This document shows positions 23,450-32,731 of a stretch of DNA of 64,000 bases, in pieces (positions within the stretch are counted from its first letter, which is position 1; every line of letters begins with the position of its first letter). Origin of the DNA: Polaribacter reichenbachii (GTDB lineage: Bacteria; Bacteroidota; Bacteroidia; Flavobacteriales; Flavobacteriaceae); the NCBI RefSeq assembly GCF_001975665.1, contig NZ_CP019419.1, positions 3,393,501 through 3,457,500 of the forward strand, read 5' to 3'. The notes beneath the pieces were generated by a model that did no database searches, was not told where the DNA came from, and saw nothing but the letters and a program-made list of their open reading frames with translations. Position numbers and translations under genes: made by a program.

Positions 23450-25504
23450 ATGATTACAAAACAAGCATTAGGAAGCACACTTTTTGGAATGGCAGACATT
23501 CTACGTGACAAAGTAGAAGATTACAAAGCCTACATACTTTCACTACTCTTTTTTAAACGTCTTTCAGACAATTACGAATGGGAAACCGAGAACGAAATCA
23601 AGGAATTTGTAAAACGTGAAGGTAGACAACCAACCGAAGCGGAAAAAAGAATAATCGTAGCTCAAAAACACGATTTTAAAATTCCCGAAGGTTGTTTTTG
23701 GAAAGATGTTCGTGATGCTTCACCTGACAAGAAAAACGAAAAACTGAACAAAGCAGTAAACGAAATTGCAGATGCTAATGTTGACCGACAAGGAAAAGCA
23801 GTTTTAAAAGGTGTCATTAACACAGTTCGCTGGAACGAACCAGCACCTGACGGTTCTGGTAGTAAAAAGTTAAGTCCACAGGTTTTGACTTCTTTGGTTA
23901 GTTATTTAGATGCTGTGGATTTAAGCAACAAAAATGCTTCTGTTGATGTTTTAGGTGATGCTTATGAATATTTAATAAAGCGATTTGCAGACGAAAATAA
24001 AGGCGGAACAACCGCTGGACAATTCTATACACCTCAAGAAGTTGTTGATGTCATTGTTCGTTATCTAAAACCACAGAAAAACACAACGGTTTACGACCCA
24101 ACTTGTGGTTCTGGTGGATTCCTTATTAATGCTGCTAAATATTGTAAAACTAACTACAATAACTCAAAAGCTGTTCGCTTATTCGGGCAAGAAGATGTTT
24201 GGAACACTTGGGCGATTGCCAATATTAATATGATTCTTCACGGATTGGATGCTCGAATAGAAAAAGGCGATACCATTCTCGACCCAAAATTTGTGGAAGA
24301 AGACAACGAGCTTGAAATCAAACAATTTGATTTAGCAATGGCTAATTTCCCTTTTTCACAAGAAAACTGGACAAAAACAGGGAAACCAAAAAAAGACAGT
24401 AAAGGAAAAACCAAGAATAAAAAAGACGGCTCACCTCAATTAGAATATCCTAAAGATGGTTTTACAGACCCTTATGGAAGATTAGTGTATGGTCAACCAC
24501 CTTATTCTAATGGAGATTTTGCTTTTTTACAACACATTGTTGCATCTATTAAAGACAATGGAAAAGCAGGAGTTGTTTGCCCGCAAGGTGTTTTGTTTAG
24601 AGGGCAACCTGAAAAAACCGAAGAAGAGGACGGACAAAACCGAAAAGCAGATGACGAATATTTAATCCGTAGAGGATTTTTACAAGGGAAAATTGACCAC
24701 AATGGCGAGTTTACAGAAATGCATAACATTATTGATGCTATTGTAGTATTACCTAGCAATTTGTTTTATGGCACAACCATTCCAGGTGCTATTTTATTTA
24801 TAAATAAGAACAAGCCAGCAGCACGCAAAGACAAAGTGCTGATGGTTTATGCTGCCAAAGAAGGTTGGTATAGAGAAGAAGCCAATATGAATGTGCTTTT
24901 GCCTCACGATATTTTAAGAATTTCTACCATTTTAGAAAGTTGGGGAGATTTAGAAATTGCCAAAACTTGGATTGATTCTCAAAAAACAAGATTAAAAACT
25001 TTGATACAAGAAGACCTTGATTTCAAACTATTAGAAATTAAAGAGTATTACGCAGAAGACATAGAAATTAAAAAGGAAAAACTAGCAAAAGCAAAAAAAG
25101 TAATTACAGACAGAGAAGCTGCCAACAAAAAACCAACGAAAGGACAAGAAAAAGCTGTCGTAACTGCTCAAACAGCTTTAGACAAATTAACCATCGAAAA
25201 AGAAAACAAAATTAACGCAGCACATAAACAAGCGGAAAAAGAAAGACAAGCAATTGATGATGTAGAGCAAGAGTTGATTACAATGTTACAAGACCCAGAG
25301 CAACGTAAACGCTATTTTAATATTGCAGATATGGAAGAACTGGAAGAGAACGAGTTCAATCTTAACATACCTCGTTATGTAGATACTTTTGAGCCCGAAG
25401 AAGAAATTGACTTAAAAATAGCGATTACCGAATTTAAAAATATCATTGGTAAAGAAACCGAATTAGACAAGTCTATTAATGAACTTTTAAACGTGTTAAA
25501 TTAA
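23450..25504 (+). CDS. hsdM: Type I restriction-modification methyltransferase subunit
   Basis: A 684-residue N6-adenine methyltransferase subunit. The N-terminal HsdM domain is at about residues 7-160, SAM motif I DPTCGSGG at 216-223, and the catalytic motif IV reads NFPF (299-302) instead of the usual NPPF. The C-terminal ~150 residues (540-684) are a charged coiled coil rich in KAKK and EKE. It should methylate adenine in the target read by HsdS. It is the first gene of an operon, and its stop overlaps the start of hsdS by 1 bp. Confidence 0.96.
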   Translation: MITKQALGSTLFGMADILRDKVEDYKAYILSLLFFKRLSDNYEWETENEIKEFVKREGRQPTEAEKRIIVAQKHDFKIPEGCFWKDVRDASPDKKNEKLNKAVNEIADANVDRQGKAVLKGVINTVRWNEPAPDGSGSKKLSPQVLTSLVSYLDAVDLSNKNASVDVLGDAYEYLIKRFADENKGGTTAGQFYTPQEVVDVIVRYLKPQKNTTVYDPTCGSGGFLINAAKYCKTNYNNSKAVRLFGQEDVWNTWAIANINMILHGLDARIEKGDTILDPKFVEEDNELEIKQFDLAMANFPFSQENWTKTGKPKKDSKGKTKNKKDGSPQLEYPKDGFTDPYGRLVYGQPPYSNGDFAFLQHIVASIKDNGKAGVVCPQGVLFRGQPEKTEEEDGQNRKADDEYLIRRGFLQGKIDHNGEFTEMHNIIDAIVVLPSNLFYGTTIPGAILFINKNKPAARKDKVLMVYAAKEGWYREEANMNVLLPHDILRISTILESWGDLEIAKTWIDSQKTRLKTLIQEDLDFKLLEIKEYYAEDIEIKKEKLAKAKKVITDREAANKKPTKGQEKAVVTAQTALDKLTIEKENKINAAHKQAEKERQAIDDVEQELITMLQDPEQRKRYFNIADMEELEENEFNLNIPRYVDTFEPEEEIDLKIAITEFKNIIGKETELDKSINELLNVLN

Positions 25505-26790
25505 TGGAAGATTGGATTGAGATTCGGTTAGGAGGTTTATTTGATGTAAATGTAGGTGGTGATTTAAGAAAGGCATTTTTTTCCAAAAAAACTGATGATT
25601 TTTATAGGTATCCTATTTATTCAAATTCGTTAGATAACAAAGGTTTATATGGTTTTACTTCAAAACCAAGACATCCCGCAAATAGTATAACAATTACAGG
25701 ACGTGGATTTATAGGACACGCTGAATATAGAAATACAGAGTTTGACGCCATCGTTAGGTTACTGGTTTTATCACCTAAAGAAAAAGTCGATTGTCGTTTT
25801 GTTACCTACTTAATAAATAGTAGAATAAGATTTGCGATTGAAAGTACAGGCGTCCCACAATTAACTGCACCTAAAATTCTAAAAAAGAAAGCTTTTATTC
25901 CTAGGTCTGTTCCTGAACAAACTGCAATAGCTACAATAATTTCCAATATAGATGAAGTTATGGATGCTACAAAAAACAGTATTAAAGCAGCCGAAAAACT
26001 AAAAAAAGCTTTAGTTCAAAACTTACTAACTGGCAAGCTAAAACCAGATGGAATTTCACGTAAAGAAGATGAGTTTTATGAAGATGAAAAATTTGGAAAA
26101 GTACCTCTTGGTTGGAAAATTAAAAGTATTAAACAGCTTTTTGATTTCTTTCCTACTTCTTCTTATTCAAGGTCAAAACTCATTGATAAAGGAGAAATAG
26201 GATATATACATTATGGTGATATTCATACAAAGTTTGATAGGTTACTTGACCTCTCGTCAGAATCCGTTCCGTTTATACCAAATGAACTTGAAAAGAAATA
26301 TGAAAAACTAAAGGATGGAGATTTAGTAGTTTCAGATGCTTCCGAAGATTGGGATGGAGTAGGAAAATCTATTGAAATAATCAATTCCAATTCTAAAAAA
26401 GTAATTGCAGGTCTTCATACATTACACTTAAGACCAAAATCGGATGATTTAATATTAGGAATTAAAGGATATATTATGAATTTATACCAAGTTTCTACTT
26501 CAATCAAAAGAATGGCGACAGGTGCAAAAGTTTATGGAGTGTCAAAATCAAGTTTGTATAAAATCTTACTTCCAATTCCTTCTGAACCTGAACAGCAAGC
26601 TATAAAAAAGAAATTAGATGAAGTTTCTAATGAAATCAGTCAAAAACAAGATAAAATCAACAAACTTCAACGCTTAAAAAAATCATTAATGCAAAATTTA
26701 CTAACTGGTAAAGTTCGTTTACCAGAAGAATTTATTGCACAGTTTGAAGATGAAATTGAAGTAACCAATACGACTACAACAGCACAATAA
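25504..26790 (+). CDS. hsdS: Type I restriction-modification specificity subunit
   Basis: A 428-residue specificity protein with two target-recognition domains, each followed by a conserved helix: about residues 1-145 with helix at 145-180 (EQTAIATIISNIDEVMDATK), and about 195-360 with helix at 360-400 (EQQAIKKKLDEVSNEIS). Both helices end in a repeated (Q)NLLTGK motif, the hallmark of a full-length HsdS. It reads a bipartite DNA site that cannot be predicted here. It overlaps hsdM by 1 bp. Confidence 0.96.
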   Translation: MEDWIEIRLGGLFDVNVGGDLRKAFFSKKTDDFYRYPIYSNSLDNKGLYGFTSKPRHPANSITITGRGFIGHAEYRNTEFDAIVRLLVLSPKEKVDCRFVTYLINSRIRFAIESTGVPQLTAPKILKKKAFIPRSVPEQTAIATIISNIDEVMDATKNSIKAAEKLKKALVQNLLTGKLKPDGISRKEDEFYEDEKFGKVPLGWKIKSIKQLFDFFPTSSYSRSKLIDKGEIGYIHYGDIHTKFDRLLDLSSESVPFIPNELEKKYEKLKDGDLVVSDASEDWDGVGKSIEIINSNSKKVIAGLHTLHLRPKSDDLILGIKGYIMNLYQVSTSIKRMATGAKVYGVSKSSLYKILLPIPSEPEQQAIKKKLDEVSNEISQKQDKINKLQRLKKSLMQNLLTGKVRLPEEFIAQFEDEIEVTNTTTTAQ

Positions 26791-26791
26791 T

Positions 26792-29700
26792 ATGGGACAT
26801 TTATCAGAACTAAAAGGTGTAGAAAAACCAGTAACTGAATGGTTAAGTAAAATGGGTTGGTCATTCAAAAGTAATGAGGATTTAAAAACCTACGAGCGTC
26901 CTTTTTCTAAACCCATTATTGAACAAATATTGGTAGAAAAAACAGCTTTAATAAATAATATAAGCGAAGAAGTTGCACAACACGCAGTTGAAATGCTGAT
27001 GCAAAACTTAAACAACCCAATTCCTATTCTTGGAAATGAAGCATTTTTAGACAAATTGGTTTCAGGTGTTACGCTTTCGGTAAAAGACAAAGACATTGAT
27101 GTACTTTTTATCGACTTTGAAAACATTTGGGAAAACGATTTTATTGTAACCAATCAGTTTTGGGTACAAGGTTACAAAATGGTAAAAACTGATATTGTCT
27201 TGTTAGTTAATGGTGTTCCTTTAGTACCAATAGAAGCAAAACAAAGAGCAAGAAAAGGCACAAATTGGATGGAAGGTGTTCGCCAATTTTCAACTTACGA
27301 CCAAAGAGCCGATAAATTATATATGTGTCATTGTTTTGGTGTAGCTTGCAATGGTAGGATTACAAAATATGGAGTTCCTGGAGCTTCATCATCTTATTTC
27401 AATGAATGGAAAAACACCTTGTTAGACGTAAGTCAACCCAATCCAATTTTAGAACCAACTAATGACCTTTGTCCAACCTATCAAGATAAAAAAGATGGGT
27501 TTTGGAATTTTGATGTTGACCGTTTACCAAATGGCGAAGTATTGGAGCGAATGAAACTCGGTATCATTGGCTTATTGCAACCAGCAAGAGTGTTGGATAT
27601 TTTAAAGCACTTTTTAGTTTTTGAACGAGAAGAAGGAAAAATTGTAAAGAAAGTAGCTCGTTATCAACAATTACGAGCAGCCAATAAAATTGCAGATAGA
27701 GTTATAAAAGGCGATTTAGACCAAGGTGTAATTTGGCATACACAAGGTTCTGGAAAGAGTTTAACAATGCTTTACACAGCATATAAACTTCGTCAGAGCA
27801 AGGAACTAAAAGACCCAACTATTTATATTGTAGTTGACCGTAAAGATTTGCGAGAACAAATTGGTGGAACTTTTGACGATTGCGAATTTCCTAATGCGAG
27901 ACCAGTAAATAATATTGGAGATTTAAAACATATTATCAAAACTTCACCTTCAGGGGTTTTTATTACAACCGTTCAAAAATTTGATGAATTAGGCGACCGA
28001 CAAGATTTGCGAGACAATGTAATTGTTTTAATTGACGAAGCACATAGAACACAATACGGTAATTATCAAATGGAATTACAAGCAGTTTTACCAAACGCCA
28101 AACGATTTGCATTTACAGGAACACCAATACCAAAAACACACCAAGAATTTGGAATAGTTGACCAAGAGAAAGGAAAACACGAATATTATTTAGATAAATA
28201 TAGCATTCAAGATGCAATTGATGATGGAGCTACAAAACCAATTCGCTACACTTTTGGACCTACGGAATGGTTTTTAGACAAGGAGAAATTAAAAGAAGGT
28301 TACGAAGAAATAACAGCAGAACTTACAGAAGATGAAAAGAAAGCAGTTGAAAGAAGAGTTTCAGCTTGGAAAGTCTTTTTAAAGCATCCTGACCGTGTTG
28401 AAACACTTGCAAAAGATATTGCAACGGATTTTAAAGAAATGCTCGAACCACAAGGCTATAAAGCTCAAATAGTCGCTTGTGATAAAGAAGCTTGTGTTTT
28501 GTATTACAATGAACTGATGAACTATTTCGACCGTTCAGAAGTCGCAATAATATTCTCAACTGGACATTACGAAGAAGGCGAAAAATACGAACTCTACAAA
28601 GACCATTACAAAGAAGATAAAGAACGTAAAAAGCTTATAAAACAGTTCAAGAAAAGAATTACAGAAGAAGAACAAAAAATGGGTAACAACCTAAAAATCT
28701 TCATTGTCTGTAATATGCTTTTAACTGGATTTGATGCACCAATTGAACAAACAATGTATTTGGATAGTCCTTTACGAGACCATAACCTTTTACAAGCAGT
28801 AGCAAGAACCAATAGGCCTTATGATGATAAAGTAACGAAGTTATCTAAAGAGTTTGGGCGAATTGTTGATTATGTTGGAGTGTTCCAAAACTATAAAGAA
28901 GCATTAAACTATGACCCAGAAGATATAGGCGAATTTGAAGATGTAGAAAGTTTAGTAAAAACATTCCCTAAAGTTTTAGACGAAGCTTTTAAGCCTTTTA
29001 ATAACATTAAACTGGAAGATAGTTATGAATGTACAATGGCAATAGTAAGAAAGCTATCTGAAATTGACCACGGAAAATTTGAAAACGACTTTAGAGAAGT
29101 CATTCAACTTTGGGAATCAATTTCACCACATCCAGCATTGCGTGAATCAAAAATAAAATACTTGTGGCTGAATGAGATTTATGAAATCTATTTAGAAGAA
29201 TTTAAACGATTAGATTTTGATGCAGAAATCTATGCAGCCAAAACACGTAAATTAATTCAAGAAACTTCTAAACTGCTAAATTTCAAAGGTCATTTACCTG
29301 AAATTTCGATTGATTCGGATTACCTAAACAAACTGAAAGAAATCAAGCTTGACCCTTCTGATAAAGCAGAAAAAATAATCAGAGATATTGAAACCGTAAT
29401 TCGTAAGAATGAAGTAAATAGTGCTGTTTATGTTGAGTTCCAAAATCGTTTGGATGATTTGATTAAACAAAAACAAGAAGAAAGTTTAGCAATTGAGGAA
29501 ATCTTAAATCAACTCGGAGGCCTTTATTCAGAATTAGATGATATTGCTTCACTTCCAGAAAGAATGGGCTTTCCAGACAAAGGAAGTTTTGAGTTTTTTA
29601 CAATCATAAAGAATAATTCAGGAGAATCATTTAATGAAGAATTAGTTAGAGAGTTTTCATTTGAAGCAGCAGAAAAAATAAAAGCTAAAATTTATAACGG

Positions 29701-29854
29701 TTGGCAAGAGGTTCCGAGAGAATTTGACCGATTGAAATATGAAATTTTGCTCTTGTCTGTAAATCCAAAGTTTGAGGAATTAAAGATTGATGGAAATGAT
29801 GAATTGATGGAGCAAATTATGAAAGCTGTTTTACAGAATTATAAGTTAAGTTAA
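26792..29854 (+). CDS. hsdR: Type I restriction-modification endonuclease subunit
   Basis: A 1020-residue restriction subunit. The N-terminal nuclease has Asp134 (KTDIVLLV) and PIEAKQ (146-151), the PD-(D/E)xK centre. The helicase motor has Walker A HTQGSGKS (316-323) and the DEAH box (415-418), then FTGTPIPK and later GFDAP and QAVARTNRPY motifs. All key motifs are intact, so the enzyme looks active. It starts 1 bp after hsdS ends and overlaps the next gene by 1 bp. Confidence 0.97.
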   Translation: MGHLSELKGVEKPVTEWLSKMGWSFKSNEDLKTYERPFSKPIIEQILVEKTALINNISEEVAQHAVEMLMQNLNNPIPILGNEAFLDKLVSGVTLSVKDKDIDVLFIDFENIWENDFIVTNQFWVQGYKMVKTDIVLLVNGVPLVPIEAKQRARKGTNWMEGVRQFSTYDQRADKLYMCHCFGVACNGRITKYGVPGASSSYFNEWKNTLLDVSQPNPILEPTNDLCPTYQDKKDGFWNFDVDRLPNGEVLERMKLGIIGLLQPARVLDILKHFLVFEREEGKIVKKVARYQQLRAANKIADRVIKGDLDQGVIWHTQGSGKSLTMLYTAYKLRQSKELKDPTIYIVVDRKDLREQIGGTFDDCEFPNARPVNNIGDLKHIIKTSPSGVFITTVQKFDELGDRQDLRDNVIVLIDEAHRTQYGNYQMELQAVLPNAKRFAFTGTPIPKTHQEFGIVDQEKGKHEYYLDKYSIQDAIDDGATKPIRYTFGPTEWFLDKEKLKEGYEEITAELTEDEKKAVERRVSAWKVFLKHPDRVETLAKDIATDFKEMLEPQGYKAQIVACDKEACVLYYNELMNYFDRSEVAIIFSTGHYEEGEKYELYKDHYKEDKERKKLIKQFKKRITEEEQKMGNNLKIFIVCNMLLTGFDAPIEQTMYLDSPLRDHNLLQAVARTNRPYDDKVTKLSKEFGRIVDYVGVFQNYKEALNYDPEDIGEFEDVESLVKTFPKVLDEAFKPFNNIKLEDSYECTMAIVRKLSEIDHGKFENDFREVIQLWESISPHPALRESKIKYLWLNEIYEIYLEEFKRLDFDAEIYAAKTRKLIQETSKLLNFKGHLPEISIDSDYLNKLKEIKLDPSDKAEKIIRDIETVIRKNEVNSAVYVEFQNRLDDLIKQKQEESLAIEEILNQLGGLYSELDDIASLPERMGFPDKGSFEFFTIIKNNSGESFNEELVREFSFEAAEKIKAKIYNGWQEVPREFDRLKYEILLLSVNPKFEELKIDGNDELMEQIMKAVLQNYKLS

Positions 29855-30510
29855 TGGAGTTGCCAGATAACTACATATTAATCCGCAAGGAAGTAAAACA
29901 CGCTCGACTTCGAGTAAGTGAAGATGGAAAAGTACGCATAATTGCACCACCAGACTTTTCAGAGGAAGACATCAATTCTATGTTGAAGAAAAAAAACAGA
30001 TGGATTGATAAAAACCTTAAGTATTTTAACGGAATGTCATCCATTGAATTAAAGAGAAATCAATTATTGCTTTTCGGAAATAGATACGACTATTTTTACG
30101 ACACAACCTATTTGCAAAAAGTTACAGTTGACCACGAACACAAAACAATAAATTCAAAAAGAGATTTACTTGACCCAAAAGTTCAAAAAAAATGGTATCG
30201 AAAAGTTGCTAAAAACCATTTAACAAAACGGACAAAACAACTTGCAAAAAACTTGAATTTTAAACACAATAGAATATTCATTCGAGAATCCAGAACAAAA
30301 TGGGGTAACTGTTCGAGAGAGAAGAACATCTCACTGAACTGGAAATTGATAAAAGCACCTGAATATGTAATTGACTATATTATAATTCACGAATTGATGC
30401 ACACGGTTGTTATGAATCACACACATAAATTCTGGACTTTAATGAAATCATATTATCCGAATTACAAAGAATCAATAAAATGGCTAGAAAAATATGGAAA
30501 TAGTTTATAA
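29854..30510 (+). CDS. YgjP-like (DUF45) zinc metalloprotease linked to the R-M operon
   Basis: A 218-residue protein. The N-terminal part (about 1-100) has a beta-rich YgjP-type domain. The C-terminal catalytic region has the zinc motif HELMH (179-183) with a downstream third ligand in NHTHKFW, preceded by RESRTKWGNC, typical of YgjP/SprT-like proteins. Genes of this type often close type I R-M operons; their role there is unproven, possibly turnover of the restriction complex. It overlaps hsdR by 1 bp, so it is translationally coupled. Confidence 0.9.
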   Translation: MELPDNYILIRKEVKHARLRVSEDGKVRIIAPPDFSEEDINSMLKKKNRWIDKNLKYFNGMSSIELKRNQLLLFGNRYDYFYDTTYLQKVTVDHEHKTINSKRDLLDPKVQKKWYRKVAKNHLTKRTKQLAKNLNFKHNRIFIRESRTKWGNCSREKNISLNWKLIKAPEYVIDYIIIHELMHTVVMNHTHKFWTLMKSYYPNYKESIKWLEKYGNSL

Positions 30511-30716
30511 TATCTATTTTCAATAAACAAAATAACTAATATAAACTATTTCATAAATAATTAAAGAAACTGATTAAAATTCTTTTATAAATTAAACAAA
30601 GTAATTAATCCCATAAAACAATACCAACCCTATTGCATTAAAAAAATATAAAAATAAATATTATATAACATCCATATTCATATTATGGTATTAATGCGCA
30701 ATGTATTGCTGTTATA

Positions 30717-30750
30717 GTATTAGAGACGCAAAGCATTGCGTCTCTAATAC
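30717..30750. terminator. Perfect palindrome, probable bidirectional terminator
   Basis: GTATTAGAGACGCAA (30717-30731) and its exact inverse complement (30736-30750) flank a 4-nt loop AGCA. It lies just beyond the stop of the leftward permease and in the convergent gap after the hsd operon. There is no long T run, so termination is inferred. The AGAGACGCAA palindrome resembles dispersed palindromes seen in other Bacteroidota. Confidence 0.6.
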
Positions 30751-30759
30751 ATATTTGTG

Positions 30760-31980
30760 TTACTCGTAACGTAATGCTGTAATTGGGTCTAAAGCAGCGG
30801 CTTTACGTGCAGGATACCATCCGAAGAAAATACCTGTAACCGCACAAACTGCAAAAGAAATTATTATAGAATATAAAGCAACACTTGTAGGCCAGTTTAA
30901 GAATTTCTCTATAAAAACCGTTGCTCCAAGCCCTAGAAGCACCCCTAAGAGTCCGCCAGTAATGCTAATTAAAATGGCTTCGATTAAAAACTGCATTAAA
31001 ATGTCTGAACCCTTACCCCCAACAGCCATACGCAAACCGATTTCTTTGGTACGCTCTTTTACAGAAACATACATGATATTCATAATTCCGATTCCGCCAA
31101 TTAACAAAGAAATACTTGCAACTGCTACTAATAAAATGGTTAACATTTCGCTGGTAGAACTAAAGGTTGATATCAGCTCTTCCATAGAACGCACTGTAAA
31201 ATCATCATCTTCAAAATCTTGCAGTTTGTGCTGATTCCGTAAAATTTCGGTAACCTGAGTAACCGCCTCAGGCGCATCATCTTCACTAACCGCAGATGCC
31301 ATAATTTGATTTAAATAATCGATGGCCAAAATACGTTTTTGTACGGTGGTATAAGGCGCAATTACTACATCATCTTGATCTTGCCCAAAGGTATTTTCTC
31401 CTTTTTCTTCTAGTACTCCAATTACTTTAAAAGGAATGTTGTTAAAACGGATCATTTGCCCTACAGGCTCTTGTCCGTTAGGAAACACATTATCTACTAC
31501 AGTTTGCCCAATTAAGGCCACTTTAGCTGCGGATTTTACTTCGGCATCTGTAAACATAGACCCGCTTTGCAAATCGACAACCTTAATGTTTAAATACTCT
31601 GGATTTACCCCATAAATGGTGCTTGGCCAGTTGTTAGCGCCGTTAATCACTTGCCCCCCACTGTTTACTACAGGCGTACTATAACTTAATAAAGTAGCTT
31701 GCTCTTTTATTTTCTGATAATCTTCTAGCACCAAGGTTTGTACATTACCCCCACTACCTCTGGCAGGACCTCTAGTATCTGCACCCGGTCTTATGGTAAT
31801 CATATTAGATCCCATACTAGATATGGTAGTTCTAATGCTTTCTTTAGACCCCTCGCCAATGGCAAGCATGGCAATTACAGAAGCCACCCCAATAATAATA
31901 CCCAACATGGTTAACAAAGTTCTGGTTTTATTCAGTACAATGGCTTTAAACGCAATTTTTAATAAATTGAATACTCTCAT
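30760..31980 (-). CDS. MacB-like ABC transporter permease
   Basis: A 406-residue inner-membrane permease with N-terminal TM (about 17-40), a periplasmic MacB_PCD domain (about 45-240) and three C-terminal FtsX-type TM segments (about 280-300, 330-355, 365-388). The ending WYPARKAAALDPITALRYE is characteristic. It is the last gene of the TolC / MacA-like / ATPase / permease operon and starts 2 bp after the ATPase. Such pumps export macrolides, peptides or lipoproteins across both membranes; the substrate is unknown. Confidence 0.93.
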   Translation of the reverse strand: MRVFNLLKIAFKAIVLNKTRTLLTMLGIIIGVASVIAMLAIGEGSKESIRTTISSMGSNMITIRPGADTRGPARGSGGNVQTLVLEDYQKIKEQATLLSYSTPVVNSGGQVINGANNWPSTIYGVNPEYLNIKVVDLQSGSMFTDAEVKSAAKVALIGQTVVDNVFPNGQEPVGQMIRFNNIPFKVIGVLEEKGENTFGQDQDDVVIAPYTTVQKRILAIDYLNQIMASAVSEDDAPEAVTQVTEILRNQHKLQDFEDDDFTVRSMEELISTFSSTSEMLTILLVAVASISLLIGGIGIMNIMYVSVKERTKEIGLRMAVGGKGSDILMQFLIEAILISITGGLLGVLLGLGATVFIEKFLNWPTSVALYSIIISFAVCAVTGIFFGWYPARKAAALDPITALRYE

Positions 31981-31982
31981 AA

Positions 31983-32725
31983 TTAATGGTCTTGTTGTGG
32001 TAATTTTGCCAGCTCTTGGGCTGCAGAAAGTACCTTGTTGTTTTTATAATCTTGTATAATATTACCATCTTTTAATACAATAGTTCTATTGCTAAAAGTG
32101 GCAATATCTGGCTCATGCGTTACAAAAGTGATGGTTATGCCTTTCTTGTTCAGTTCTTGAAACAACGCCATAATCTCGTAAGAGGTTCTGGTATCTAAAT
32201 TACCAGTGGCCTCATCTGCCAATATCATTACAGGGTTGTTTACCAAAGATCTGGCAATGGCTACACGTTGTTGCTGCCCCCAGAAAGTTGTGCAGGTGTA
32301 TGATCCATTCTATCTCCTAAGCCTACCATTTTCAAGGCATTTATGGCTCTTTCTCTGCGTTCTTCTGTAGATACTTTAGAGTTGTATAATAATGGCAACT
32401 CAACGTTTTCTATAGCAGAAGTTCTTGCGAGTAGATTATAGGATTGAAAAATAAAACCAATCTTTTCGTTTCTGATAGTAGCCAATTGATTTCTACTTAA
32501 ATTCTTTACCAAAACACTATCAATTTTATAACTACCAGCCGTTGGCTGATCTAAACAGCCTAAGATATTTAGCAAAGTACTTTTACCAGAACCACTAGAC
32601 CCCATGATGGTTACAAACTCACCCTGATTTATGGTAAAGTCAATACCTCTTAAAGCGTGAACGGTTTCGCTACCCATTGTAAACTCACGCTTTAAGGCTT
32701 CTATTTTTATGATTTCTTTTGTCAT
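31983..32725 (-). pseudogene. MacB-type ABC ATPase, frameshifted at the signature motif
   Basis: The N-terminal part (32725 to 32261) has Walker A GSSGSGKST (residues 42-50) and runs to AQLSGG, then goes out of frame (SNNV, stop). The C-terminal part continues in another frame with [20 protein letters not shown] (Walker B) and THEPDIA to 31983. The intact family reads [16 protein letters not shown]. The shift falls in a run of five Gs on the coding strand (32277-32281), where six would restore the frame. It may be a sequencing error, a phase-variable tract or real loss; the rest of the operon is intact, which favours error or phase variation. Confidence 0.9.
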
Positions 32726-32731
32726 GATGTT

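Noticed and set aside
23450..30510. A novel defence island around the type I operon
   Set aside because: The hsdM-S-R plus YgjP-type layout is a standard arrangement and no further defence genes were recognised.
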